A DNA stretch of 64,000 nucleotides from Streptomyces cadmiisoli (GTDB lineage: Bacteria; Actinomycetota; Actinomycetes; Streptomycetales; Streptomycetaceae): NCBI RefSeq assembly GCF_003261055.1, contig NZ_CP030073.1:496001-560000 (forward strand). The letters are read 5' to 3'. Position 1 is the first letter of the stretch. Every line of letters begins with the position of its first letter. Both the position numbers and the translations under genes were made by a program. Below, piece after piece: positions 18,220 through 26,090 of this stretch. Below the pieces are notes generated by a model. It saw only the letters and a program-made list of their open reading frames with translations, did no database searches and had not been told where the DNA came from.

Positions 18220-18575
18220 CCTGCTCCTCCCCCGAGGCGAATCGAGACTACGCCATCCACACACAGAATGCCGCCGGCTGCCCAGAGCGGGTTGCCCGAA
18301 GGGGAGTGCACCGGACCGCAGTCCCTCGGGCCCGCGCACCGGCCAGTCACGCGTCACACAGGGGTGGGCACAGCCCTCAGGGAATGACGACCACATACGA
18401 CCGGCGCGGCCGCCGATCCCGCTTCTGGGAACGGCGAAGGCGGCGTGGTCGGGTTCGAACCCCCGGACTTCCCGAGAGCTGGTTGTGCCGCGCTCAGCCC
18501 CAGGGGGCTGAACTGACCGGTCGCCATCCGAGCTGGTCGCGGTCTGTTCAGCCCCCTGGGGTGATGAGTGCGGTG
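18220..18575. other. Intergenic region between VOC gene and CATRA operon
   Basis: 356 bp holding the expected CATRA operon promoter (minus strand) and a long inverted repeat at 18497-18561. No coding frame is convincing. A GGTTCGAACC core near 18450 resembles a tRNA T-loop but does not fold into a tRNA. Confidence 0.5.
18497..18561 (-). terminator. Inverted repeat downstream of the VOC gene
   Basis: CCCCAGGGGGCTGAAC at 18497-18512 is perfectly complementary to 18546-18561 across a 33-base spacer. It lies just after the VOC stop codon, so it may end that transcript; the long spacer makes a plain intrinsic terminator less certain. Confidence 0.5.
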
Positions 18576-19049
18576 TCAGCGGCCGGGGAACCGCTCGGTG
18601 ATCTCCTGGAGCACCCAGCCGTTGCCGTCGGGGTCGCGGAAGGTGGCGTAGGAGCAGTAGGTGGCGCGGTCGGGGTGGGGGCCGGCGAGGCGCTCCTGGC
18701 CCGGGAGCTCGTGGGTGACGTCTCCGGCGTCGTGGCCGTGGTAGAGCACTCCGTTGGCGTCGTGGAACACCTCGCTGACGTCGATGCCGCGGCCGGTCAG
18801 CTCCGCGCGGGCCTCCTCGATGTCGGAGACGATGAGGTACAGGCCCTGGGTGGAGCCGGGCGTGGCGGTGGTGAGCCCGGTGCCGAAGATGATCGAGCAC
18901 TCGGAGCCGGGCGGTGTGAGGTGCACCGCGCGCCAGTCCTCGTTGGCGTTGACGTCCAGGTCGAGGCGGAATCCCGCCTTCTCGTAGAAGGCCTTGGCCC
19001 GGTCGACGTCGGAGACGGGCAGCACGATCAGTTCGAGCTTCAGTTCCAT
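18576..19049 (-). CDS. VOC family protein (glyoxalase/bleomycin resistance/dioxygenase fold)
   Basis: 157 aa, one vicinal-oxygen-chelate domain pair. The first half opens with LELIVLPVSDVDRAKAFYEKAGFRLD and the last strand reads YATFRDPDGNGWVLQEITERF, both hallmark segments of this superfamily. The ATG at 19049 follows AAGAGAGAAA; an in-frame upstream start at 19109 has no ribosome site. VOC proteins chelate a divalent metal and include lyases, dioxygenases and drug-binding proteins. The particular reaction cannot be inferred. It appears to be a single-gene unit. Confidence 0.88.
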   Translation of the reverse strand: MELKLELIVLPVSDVDRAKAFYEKAGFRLDLDVNANEDWRAVHLTPPGSECSIIFGTGLTTATPGSTQGLYLIVSDIEEARAELTGRGIDVSEVFHDANGVLYHGHDAGDVTHELPGQERLAGPHPDRATYCSYATFRDPDGNGWVLQEITERFPGR

Positions 19050-19542
19050 GTCAGTTTCTCTCTTTCGTGAGGTCGGTGAGTCGCGGCAGTCGCGAGGCAC
19101 CGGTTCCATAGGTGTCCAAGTCGGTGAAGTGACAGGTGTCGCCCACCGGCTGGGTCATGTGATCGGGAGGGTGTCCGCCGTCCCGAGTGAGGGAAAACCG
19201 TGGCCGGGACCGGCGCTTCGTACCGCGCGTGGGGTTGTTCCGGTCAATCCCTTTGGGGAGTCACGGTGATGGGGGTATGCACTGTCGGCCGGGTCGGGGG
19301 ACGCTGACCGAGTTGTGCTTGTTCAGTGGTCCGTCGCGAGCGGGCTGCTCAGTCGTGGAATGCCTTCGGCCCTGCTTGCAAGGCTGGTTGCGGCGTTTGC
19401 ATTCCCGACGACCTCGGGCGACGGCAGCGCATCGACTTGCGCTGGAAGAGGGGCTGTAGGCAGTGGTGGGTGTCCACGACGCTGTGACACGACCGGCCTA
19501 TGGTCTGCGGGCCCCGTCCTTGCCGAGCCAGCCGACGGCCGA
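19050..19542. other. Gene-free stretch between VOC and NmrA genes
   Basis: 493 bp. No frame with good codon use, no clear repeat or RNA element. It holds the VOC promoter and the 3' end of the nmrA transcript. Confidence 0.45.
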
Positions 19543-20430
19543 CTACGCGTTGGGCTCCGGGTAGTCGAGCTCGAAGGCCGAGCGGTGTTCAGTGATGAAC
19601 TCCTCGACCGTCGTGAGCGGCTGCCCGTTGATGCGCGGGGCCGTGTCGGTGATGCCCGCCAGGCGGCCCTCCCGCTGGTCGAGGGTCACCGCCTCGAAGT
19701 GCTTGAGCTTGGTGATGTCATCTCCGATACCGAGCATCTCGAGGAACGTGACTGCGGTGACCTGCTCGAACGGAAGGCTCTTGTCCAGTACTCGGCTGAC
19801 CTCGGCCGCGAGCTCTTCGTGGCTGTACTCCACAGGGCCCGTCAGCGCGTAGATCTGCCCGCCGTGCTCTGCGGGCGAGGCGAAGACGTTGGCTGCGGTC
19901 AACGCGATGTCGCGGCCGGCGATCGGGGCGAAGCGGCTCTCCTTGTCGAACGGCATCACATAGCGGCCGTAGCGGATCAGTCCGGATATGTAGAGCAGCC
20001 ACTGCATGAAGAACGTGACCCTCAGGTGAGTGGTGGGGACTCCCGACCAGTCGAAGATCTGCTCGGAGAGCCAGTGGTTCTGCGTGGTCTTGCTGTGTGC
20101 GTGGGGTCGGGACTGGTAATGCGACATGTTCACGATGAGCTCGAGGTCCCGCTCCTTGGCGGCCTGAGCGAACATGACCGCGGCCTCGACGAGTCCTTCA
20201 CCGATCGGATAGTTGAAGTAGGCGCGCTGGACGCCCTCCATGGCCTTACGAACGTCGCGGAAGTTGAGCAGGTCGCCGAATACGACTTCGGCGCCCTTGT
20301 CACGCAGTCGCTGTGCCCGCTCGTCGTCCGTGCGGACCATGGCGCGCACGTGGAAGCCTTCGGTGAGCAGGTAGTCGACCATGGGCCGGCCGGTCTCGCC
20401 GTTGGCTGTCGTGATCAGAATCGTGGTCAT
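19543..20430 (-). CDS. NmrA-like NAD(P)-binding family oxidoreductase
   Basis: 295 aa atypical short-chain dehydrogenase. The Rossmann start is TTANGETGRPMVDYLL, followed by HVRAMVRTDDERAQRLRDKGAEVVFGDL, which carries the basic residues that often prefer NADP. The classical Tyr-Lys catalytic pair is not obvious, as in NmrA and quinone oxidoreductase 2-like proteins, so it may be a redox sensor or a quinone reductase. ATG 20430 is preceded by GAAGGAAG. A palindrome shared with the tetR promoter sits about 210 bp upstream, making it the probable regulated target of that TetR protein. Confidence 0.88.
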   Translation of the reverse strand: MTTILITTANGETGRPMVDYLLTEGFHVRAMVRTDDERAQRLRDKGAEVVFGDLLNFRDVRKAMEGVQRAYFNYPIGEGLVEAAVMFAQAAKERDLELIVNMSHYQSRPHAHSKTTQNHWLSEQIFDWSGVPTTHLRVTFFMQWLLYISGLIRYGRYVMPFDKESRFAPIAGRDIALTAANVFASPAEHGGQIYALTGPVEYSHEELAAEVSRVLDKSLPFEQVTAVTFLEMLGIGDDITKLKHFEAVTLDQREGRLAGITDTAPRINGQPLTTVEEFITEHRSAFELDYPEPNA

Positions 20431-20639
20431 TGCTTCCTTCTTCTTCGCTTTTCTGGTGCTGCCGGTGCAGGGGCCTGGTCTCCTGGCGCTGTGCCTTCCG
20501 GGAGGGCCGCAGAAAGCGGGAGCGCAGGAATGGACTGGGTGCGGTGCGTCCTTCCGGTGGGGATGAGATGTCCCTCTCCAGAGCCGGCCGATGCGTCACC
20601 CGGTGGGTATCACTGCCGGCGCCGAGCCGGCGCCTGCAT

Positions 20640-20661
20640 TTAGATTACGAGTGACATCTAA
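20640..20661. promoter_or_regulatory. TetR operator, copy 1 (upstream of nmrA)
   Basis: Near-palindrome TTAGATT-ACGAGTGA-CATCTAA. The same 22-bp site recurs at 21289-21310 in front of tetR; the two copies agree at 18 of 22 positions. It is out of place in composition (AT-rich in GC-rich DNA). Confidence 0.75.
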
Positions 20662-20707
20662 AAAGGGCAAGGGCCCCCGCCCCCCTTTTTTTTGCGGCGG
20701 CACACGA

Positions 20708-21271
20708 TCAGCCGGTCGCCGACAGCGCCTCGTGTGCGGCTTGGAGGATCTCGTCGGACAGCGGGGAGTCGTGCGTGGCCCGAGCGAGGAGCAGGGCGCC
20801 CACCATGGTGGCCAGGCGGACCAGACCATCGCCTTCACCCTCGGCGCCGAGCCACTCGGCGAAGTCACGCACCCCGTCCGAGTACACCCGATGCGCTGCC
20901 GGGTTCCCCGGATCACGGGCCATGTCGACCGCGAGCCCGGCCGAGGCGCAGCCGTCGGCCGCGTCGTCGCGATGCTCGGCCGACAGGTACCAGTCGATCA
21001 GTGCCCGGCGGGCCGCGTCACGCTCCCCACCGTGCTCATCGTCCGCCTGCGTGCGACGCCCCTCCAGCTCGACGAAGGCTCGGGCGGTGGCCTCACCGAC
21101 CAGCGCTTCTTTGGAGGCGAACTGCTTGTAGAACCCGCCGTGAGTCAATCCGGCCGCCTGCATCACGTCAGCAACGCTGATGCCGGTGCCCTTGTCCCGA
21201 AACAGCCGGGCAGCGGTGGCCACCACACGCTGCCGATTCTCCTGCGCCTGAGCTTGCGATACACGTCCCAT
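20708..21271 (-). CDS. TetR/AcrR family transcriptional regulator
   Basis: 187 aa from the ATG at 21271. The N-terminal helix-turn-helix reads RVVATAARLFRDKGTGISVADVMQAAGLTHGGFYKQFASKEALV, a standard TetR domain with the YKQFASKE recognition end. The C-terminal ligand domain (about 75-187) contains ADGCASAGLAVDMAR, the pattern of the subfamily with a conserved cysteine that often responds to electrophiles or quinones. Its start lies 18 bp from one copy of the 22-bp operator, so it should repress itself, and the second copy is in front of nmrA. Confidence 0.9.
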   Translation of the reverse strand: MGRVSQAQAQENRQRVVATAARLFRDKGTGISVADVMQAAGLTHGGFYKQFASKEALVGEATARAFVELEGRRTQADDEHGGERDAARRALIDWYLSAEHRDDAADGCASAGLAVDMARDPGNPAAHRVYSDGVRDFAEWLGAEGEGDGLVRLATMVGALLLARATHDSPLSDEILQAAHEALSATG

Positions 21272-21696
21272 CGGATCCCCACATTCAAATAGATTTCGAG
21301 TGTCACCTATCCTAGACGCCTTCTGGTCGGCACGGACCCGGCACCGCACTGCCCGGTGGACGGCATGCCACTGCGCGAACGAGCCTCAACGAGGGGTGTC
21401 GTCCATGTCCCGTCGAGGACGGGGCGGTCCCCGGGGGCGTAGACACGTGAACCCTGGCGTGCGAGTGGGACCAGCGGTCTACGCGGCGGGACCTCTTCCC
21501 TGTCGGCGTGACGCTGCAGATGGAGGGCAATGGGGCAATGGCTGCCACTGTGCGCCATCGCTTGCTCGCTCTGCTCGATCCGGGGTCGGCAGGTCCCGGT
21601 CGGCTTCGGCTCCACCGAGACCCCGCCGGGCCACCGCCGCCGCTGTGTACAGGTCCTCCGGCGGTCCGTGGTCCTCGTAGCAGGACGGTTGCTCGC
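21272..21696. other. Intergenic region upstream of tetR
   Basis: 425 bp. The left edge holds the tetR operator (21289-21310). The remainder, next to the 3' end of the SRAP gene, shows no gene. Confidence 0.45.
21289..21310. promoter_or_regulatory. TetR operator, copy 2 (upstream of tetR)
   Basis: ATAGATT-TCGAGTGT-CACCTAT, the second copy of the palindrome found at 20640-20661. It lies 18-39 bp upstream of the tetR start, where it would block the promoter or transcription start. Confidence 0.75.
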
Positions 21697-22437
21697 CTAC
21701 GGCGCGATCTCCTCGATAAGCTGCGGGCCATTGTTGCGGACGCTGTTGACCGCGGTGGAAACGGGCCGGGCGTCCAGAACGCCACCCGCGGGCTGGGTCA
21801 GCAGCCCTCGCAGGTCGCCCGGATCCTGGCGCTCGGGGTCCAGCCAGTCGTCGTAATGGTCGGGGCTGAGTGCGAGCGGCATGCGGGGGTGGACGCGGCC
21901 GGCGGCGTCAGTGGCGTCCATGGTGATGATGGTGCACGTCGTCAGCCAGGCGGCGGGGTCGTCGTCCTTGATCTCCGGGTTGCGCCAGTACTCGTAGAGG
22001 CCGGCGAGCGCCATGACCTGATCGTCGGTGGGGTGGATGAAGTAGGGCTGCTTACGGACTTTGCCGGTGGCGGGGTCCGTGGCCTGCTGCCATTCGTAGA
22101 AGCCGTCGGCCGGCAACAGGCAGCGGCGCTTGGCGAACGCGCTGCGGTAGGCGGGCTTCTCATGCACGGTCTCCACCCGAGCGTTGATCATCCGCGCGCC
22201 GATCTTCTCGTCCTTCGCCCAGGACGGCACGAGGCCCCAGCGCAGCGGCCGCAGCTCTCGCCCGACCGTCGCAGCATCGTCCCCATCGCGCGGGGTGCGT
22301 TCGAGGACGGCCCACACCTGGTCCGTCGGGGCCACGTTCCAGCTCGGCGCGAGAGTCTCCTCGGCTTGCCAGTCGGTGACCTGGAAATGCTGGACCAGGT
22401 CTTGAGGACTGCGGGTGGATGCATAGCGGCCGCACAT
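21697..22437 (-). CDS. SOS response-associated peptidase family protein (SRAP, YedK/HMCES-like)
   Basis: 246 aa. The mature protein begins MCGRYAS, so Cys2 is available after methionine removal; it is the residue that forms a thiazolidine DNA-protein crosslink with abasic sites in single-stranded DNA. Other conserved parts are APSWNVAPTD, INARVETVHEKPAYR (Asn and Arg), ADGFYEW (catalytic Glu) and HPRMPLAL (His). The true start is fixed by the need for Cys2; the open frame extends 48 codons further upstream. Its job is protection of abasic sites during replication. No LexA box is evident nearby. Confidence 0.93.
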   Translation of the reverse strand: MCGRYASTRSPQDLVQHFQVTDWQAEETLAPSWNVAPTDQVWAVLERTPRDGDDAATVGRELRPLRWGLVPSWAKDEKIGARMINARVETVHEKPAYRSAFAKRRCLLPADGFYEWQQATDPATGKVRKQPYFIHPTDDQVMALAGLYEYWRNPEIKDDDPAAWLTTCTIITMDATDAAGRVHPRMPLALSPDHYDDWLDPERQDPGDLRGLLTQPAGGVLDARPVSTAVNSVRNNGPQLIEEIAP

Positions 22438-22745
22438 GCAGCCACTCTCCCACCGCCGCGGTGCCCGCCGCCGCGCCGACGCGCGTGCCGGCCGCGCTCG
22501 GTGGGCGAGTGCGCACAGGTCAATACTCTGCGCAGCCGGCTCCATCCGGCGCCGGCTGCGAAGGCCGGAACGGTCCCCCACGAGGTGCTGGGCCCTAGCG
22601 GTCGGGACGCCATCGCGGCTACGTCAGCGGCCTACCCTCGGGCCCACCAGGCTGCCGCCAACTTCCCCTGGACACAGGGGAGTTGGCTGGGCAACATAGA
22701 GGCGCCACTGCTGTCTGCGTCGGCTGAAAGGTCACGGGAACCCGG
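22438..22745. other. Intergenic region between divergent SRAP and PH-domain genes
   Basis: 308 bp that should contain both promoters. No palindrome or RNA structure stands out. Confidence 0.4.
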
Positions 22746-23474
22746 ATGGACGTCGGCCCTGAGAACGTTCCCCGTGAGTACCGGATCAGCCGGACCCAGG
22801 TACGCGCCCTGGTCACCGCGTCCGTCGGTGGTGCGATACCGGTCCTGATTCCTCTCTGGGTCCTTGACGATCTTCCGCTCCTCGCAAGGACCGTCTGCAG
22901 CATCCTGCTGGTCACGCTCCTCACATGGCTCATATGGAGTGCGCGGCGTTGCGCGACGATGGCGGACATCAAGGCGTTGAGGGTTCGCGGCGTTCTCCTG
23001 CGTCGCAACCTGGCCTGGGAGGACGTGCAGGAGCTGCGTATCGAACCCAACCCGGGCGCGCTTACTCAAAGTAACGCGCCGAGCGTGGTCGTCTGCGCCT
23101 ACGGACGAGACGGACGCAGGCTTCTCCTGCCTTACATCGACGATCACCATGTGAACGTCGAGCGCGAGTTCGCGACGCTTCAAGCGATCTGGTTTCGGCT
23201 GCGCGGCTCCGACTGGGCACCCGACCCGGCTGCGGCCGTTCTCATCGACCGCTCCGACGCACGGCAGTCCGCTCTCGGGTGCGGAATCGGCGCGATGTTC
23301 CTGTCGATCATCCCGGTCACTCTCATAGCGCTCCTTCCCCTGTTCGTCGACATGCCGGAGATCCTGAGCACCCTGGCATGGCCCTGGGCCTTCCTGATCG
23401 GTCCTCCCGCTGTCTTCTTGCTGACCATGTTCACCGTCTACCGCCGGAGCCTGCGGCGAGTCCCACCCCGGTGA
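22746..23474 (+). CDS. PH-domain-like membrane protein
   Basis: 242 aa of unknown role. Two hydrophobic segments near residues 24-45 and 48-65 form a hairpin, followed by a soluble region (about 72-165) of the bacterial PH type with ADIKALRVRGVLLRRNLAWEDVQELRIEP, the usual strand pattern of PH-like domains in actinobacterial membrane proteins. Two more hydrophobic segments lie at about 178-200 and 208-230. Both ends should face the cytoplasm. AAAGG lies 11-15 bases before the ATG. It seems monocistronic. Confidence 0.7.
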   Translation: MDVGPENVPREYRISRTQVRALVTASVGGAIPVLIPLWVLDDLPLLARTVCSILLVTLLTWLIWSARRCATMADIKALRVRGVLLRRNLAWEDVQELRIEPNPGALTQSNAPSVVVCAYGRDGRRLLLPYIDDHHVNVEREFATLQAIWFRLRGSDWAPDPAAAVLIDRSDARQSALGCGIGAMFLSIIPVTLIALLPLFVDMPEILSTLAWPWAFLIGPPAVFLLTMFTVYRRSLRRVPPR

Positions 23475-23616
23475 GGACAGGTCATCGTTGCTGCCGGTGG
23501 GGACGGCACATGAGGGCCCAAGTCAGTCAGCGTCTGATCCGTCGGGGGCCCGGACTCCCGCCGACGGCGGGCAGCCGGGCTGTGCCGGCGGCTGCGGCCT
23601 TTGCGGGACGCTCAGG

Positions 23617-23642
23617 TGGTATCACTGGTATCGTCAATACCA
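23617..23642. promoter_or_regulatory. Operator of the toxin-antitoxin operon
   Basis: TGGTAT at 23617 and 23626 and the inverted ATACCA at 23637-23642 form a direct plus inverted repeat overlapping the antitoxin start. Ribbon-helix-helix antitoxins usually bind such half-sites to repress their own operon. Confidence 0.55.
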
Positions 23643-23938
23643 TGTCGGATCCTAAAGCGATGAGTCTGCGCTTCCCGGACCCCGCGCAGCGGGCGGCTAT
23701 CGCGGCAGCCGCCAAGCAGGCGGGCGTCAGCATGCAGGAGTACATCCTCTCGGCCGCCTACGATCGCGCGACCGCCGTGGAGCAGCGGTTCATCAAGGGA
23801 TTCCGGGCATCCATGGCCCGTAGCGGCGCGGCTTTCGCGGCCGAACCCGGCGGTGCGGATCCCAGCGCTGAGCAGCGGGCGGCCGAACAGGAAGCGCAGC
23901 GGGAGCTTGAGCACCAGAAGCGAGGCCACGCCGCGTGA
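23642..23938 (+). CDS. Ribbon-helix-helix-type antitoxin
   Basis: 98 aa. The N-terminus AMSLRFPDPAQRAAIAAAAKQAGVSMQEYILSAA (in parts) has the RHH pattern: a short beta strand with alternating residues, then two helices with AGVSMQEYIL at the turn. The C-terminal half is polar and helical, fit to neutralise a partner. ATG 23642 lies inside the inverted repeat; its stop overlaps the start of the next gene. The pairing is the common Streptomyces arrangement with a Fic/Doc-like toxin. Confidence 0.8.
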   Translation: MSDPKAMSLRFPDPAQRAAIAAAAKQAGVSMQEYILSAAYDRATAVEQRFIKGFRASMARSGAAFAAEPGGADPSAEQRAAEQEAQRELEHQKRGHAA

Positions 23939-24321
23939 CCGAGCAGGAGCCGCTTCACCCTCTCGACGTCACGTTCCTGCTGCATGCCGCTGAGCTGCTG
24001 GACGGCGATCCGCAGGTCGACGACTACGGGCCGCTCTACGCGGCTGTCGCCCGTGTCAATGCCAGGGCGCTGGAACACGACATCTACGGATCCGTGTACC
24101 TCAAGGCCGCCGCGTTGCTGCAGACCTTGGCCAAGCTGCCGTGTCTGGAGCACTCCAACGAAGCCTTCGCCTGGCACGCGACCGAGGCCTATTTGATCCT
24201 CAACGCCCGCGACCTCGACTATCCGCCGAAGGCGGCCGTCGCGCTTGTACGCGATGCGGCCTCCGGAGCACTCGGCGTCGCCCGGATCGGCCGGCAACTG
24301 CGCGACTGGGCCGTCGCCTGA
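23935..24321 (+). CDS. Fic/Doc-family toxin component, with degenerate Fic motif
   Basis: 128 aa starting at a GTG that overlaps the antitoxin stop. The fold looks Doc-like: an N-terminal LLHAAELLDGD segment, then a helix (SVYLKAAALLQTLAKLPCLE) and the region where Doc proteins carry HPFxxGNKR. Here that motif reads HSNEAFAWHATEAYLIL: the first His is kept, but the Gly-Asn-Lys/Arg nucleotide-binding part is missing. Such proteins are annotated as Fic-family toxins in Streptomyces. AMPylation or kinase activity is doubtful, and the pair may act differently or be inactive. Confidence 0.75.
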   Translation: MTEQEPLHPLDVTFLLHAAELLDGDPQVDDYGPLYAAVARVNARALEHDIYGSVYLKAAALLQTLAKLPCLEHSNEAFAWHATEAYLILNARDLDYPPKAAVALVRDAASGALGVARIGRQLRDWAVA

Positions 24322-24513
24322 TCCGAATCCACCGGGCGACGTGCACCAGCGCCAGGGCATCGTGGTTGCCAACTCCGCTTTGAGCCCGCATCAGCCAGGA
24401 CGGCAACCGATCACCGCTGCGTCGAGTCCGCTGCGCCGGAGGCGTTCACATTCGCGTGCTGCTCATCGATGGTTCTCTGTCGGTGTGGGCCGCAGAGCAT
24501 GGCGAACCGGCCC

Positions 24514-25437
24514 TCAGCCGAGCTCAACAACGATCTTGCCGGGGATGCCGCCGGCCGCCATCGCCCGCTGCGCTTCGGCCGCGCGGTCCAGCGGGTAGGT
24601 GGCGCCGACACGGACAGTGAGCCGGCCGGACTCGGCGAGGTGGACGAGCGCGACGAGGTCGGAGCGGTCGAGGCGGCAGAACACCGAGTCGACGCCGGGC
24701 ACGCCGGTCTCGGCGACGGATGCCGCCCGAGCCCCGGTGCGAGCAGCGGTCGCGTTCCTGGCGAGCGTGCCACCACCCACGGTGTCGAGGACGGCGTCCA
24801 CTCCCTCGGGAACAAGGTCCCGAACGCTCTCCGCGGCACCTGTCCCGTAGGAGACCGGTTCGACTCCGAGGGTGCGCAGATGGTCGTGGTCGCGGGGGGA
24901 GGCGGTGCCGATGACGCGGGTCCCACGTGCTTTCGCAATCTGTACGGCGAGGGAACCCACACCGCCGGCCGCTCCGTGCACGAGCAATGTCTCGTCCGGC
25001 TGGACGTCCAGGATGTGCACCACGGCCTGATAGGCGGTCAGTCCCGCCAGGGGAAGTCCGGCCGCCTCGGCACATCTCATGTTGCGGGGTTTGCGGACGA
25101 GGGTACGCACGTCGGCGGAGACCAGTTCGGCAAGCCCGCCGTGGGCGCGCTGCACATCGCTGCGGACGTAGCCGATGACTTCTTCCCCCACAGCGAACTC
25201 CGGGGCCGCGAGGCCGGGACGTTCCACGACCCCTGCGATGTCCCAGCCGGGTATCACCGGGAAGTACGTCTCGACGGCGCCGTCGAGTGCCCCTGCCTGC
25301 AGCGCCAGATCGGCGGGGTTGAGGGCTGCCGCCCGTACCCGCACCAGGACGGAGTCGACGTGCGTCTTGGGTTCGGGCAGCTCGGCCGGTTCCAATACCT
25401 CCGGTCCGCCGTAGCGGCGGTAGACCATGGCCTTCAT
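24514..25437 (-). CDS. NADP-dependent medium-chain oxidoreductase (quinone oxidoreductase type)
   Basis: 307 aa MDR-family protein. The N-terminal GroES-like domain opens with MKAMVYRRYGGPEVLEPAELPEP and contains RAAALNPADLALQAG; the nucleotide-binding motif is HGAAGGVGSLAVQIAKA. Zinc-ligand cysteines of alcohol dehydrogenases are absent, so it belongs to the zinc-free quinone/enone reductase group. It starts 2 bp after the stop of the SnoaL-like gene, forming a two-gene operon that probably handles an aromatic or unsaturated ketone. A LysR gene is divergent. Confidence 0.9.
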   Translation of the reverse strand: MKAMVYRRYGGPEVLEPAELPEPKTHVDSVLVRVRAAALNPADLALQAGALDGAVETYFPVIPGWDIAGVVERPGLAAPEFAVGEEVIGYVRSDVQRAHGGLAELVSADVRTLVRKPRNMRCAEAAGLPLAGLTAYQAVVHILDVQPDETLLVHGAAGGVGSLAVQIAKARGTRVIGTASPRDHDHLRTLGVEPVSYGTGAAESVRDLVPEGVDAVLDTVGGGTLARNATAARTGARAASVAETGVPGVDSVFCRLDRSDLVALVHLAESGRLTVRVGATYPLDRAAEAQRAMAAGGIPGKIVVELG

Positions 25438-25439
25438 CG

Positions 25440-25925
25440 TCAGTTCCCCGGGACCGCTATCGGCATGTCCATGAGGACGCGATGGTTGACGATCTTCCAC
25501 TCGCTGCCGATGCGCCGGAGGTCGGTTTCGTAGTAGCCGGACTCGACGGGCCGCACCGTCCCTTGGGCCCCGAATGCCCCCGCAGGCCAGCCGTGAACCG
25601 GACGCGGAGAGGCTTGAACCGCGAACACGACGAACTGGGCGCTGAGACGGGCGCTGTCGCCGTTGACCTCGATGATGTGATCAGAGGTGGTGTGATGGCT
25701 GGATCCGCCCTCCGGGTGCGAGGCCATCAGATGCGTGACCGCGTACTCCACGCCCGCCCCGCCGATCAACGGCTCTCCGAAGGGCTCGTAGTCGGATCCG
25801 GTCCTGACGAAGATCTGGACGACCGCGTCGTCGGTGAACAGAGCACCTTGCGCCTTGCCGTCGCGCCGGTCGGTCGCCCGAACATACCGGGCCAGGACCT
25901 CTTGAACCCTTCGCTCGTCGCTCAT
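25440..25925 (-). CDS. SnoaL-like / nuclear transport factor 2 family protein
   Basis: 161 aa with the cone-shaped NTF2 fold. The start MSDERRVQEVLARYVRATDRRDG, the middle GGAGVEYAVTHLM, and the end GSEWKIVNHRVLMDM are typical of SnoaL_4-type proteins that act as small isomerases, dehydratases or aromatic-ring dioxygenase partners. It is transcribed first in an operon with the quinone-oxidoreductase-like gene. The ATG at 25925 is favoured over upstream in-frame codons because it begins the recognisable domain and faces the regulator across a short promoter region. Confidence 0.85.
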   Translation of the reverse strand: MSDERRVQEVLARYVRATDRRDGKAQGALFTDDAVVQIFVRTGSDYEPFGEPLIGGAGVEYAVTHLMASHPEGGSSHHTTSDHIIEVNGDSARLSAQFVVFAVQASPRPVHGWPAGAFGAQGTVRPVESGYYETDLRRIGSEWKIVNHRVLMDMPIAVPGN

Positions 25926-26075
25926 CGAACACGCTCCATTCCTTATCGGTTCCGGGCCCCTCGGTGGCGGGGTCCGGGCGGAGGCGGCTGCGAGGAGGGA
26001 AGTGCCCCTGCCGGCCGCCACACACAGTGGATCAGGAACGCGACTCGGGAACCATGACGATTCCGATCTGGGACG

Positions 26076-26090
26076 ATACCCTGAAGGTAT
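26076..26090. promoter_or_regulatory. LysR-type dyad overlapping the regulator's start
   Basis: ATACC-N5-GGTAT has the T-N11-A form of LysR-type sites. It lies between the divergent lysR and SnoaL/oxidoreductase units and covers the lysR start codon, which suits autorepression. Confidence 0.5.

Noticed and set aside
18430..18520. tRNA-like GGTTCGAACC core
   Set aside because: The T-stem does not pair on either strand and no acceptor, D or anticodon arms can be drawn; probably a chance palindrome.
20431..20639. Possible small gene between nmrA and the operator
   Set aside because: Short frames here lack ribosome sites and codon bias; the region is better explained as the nmrA leader.
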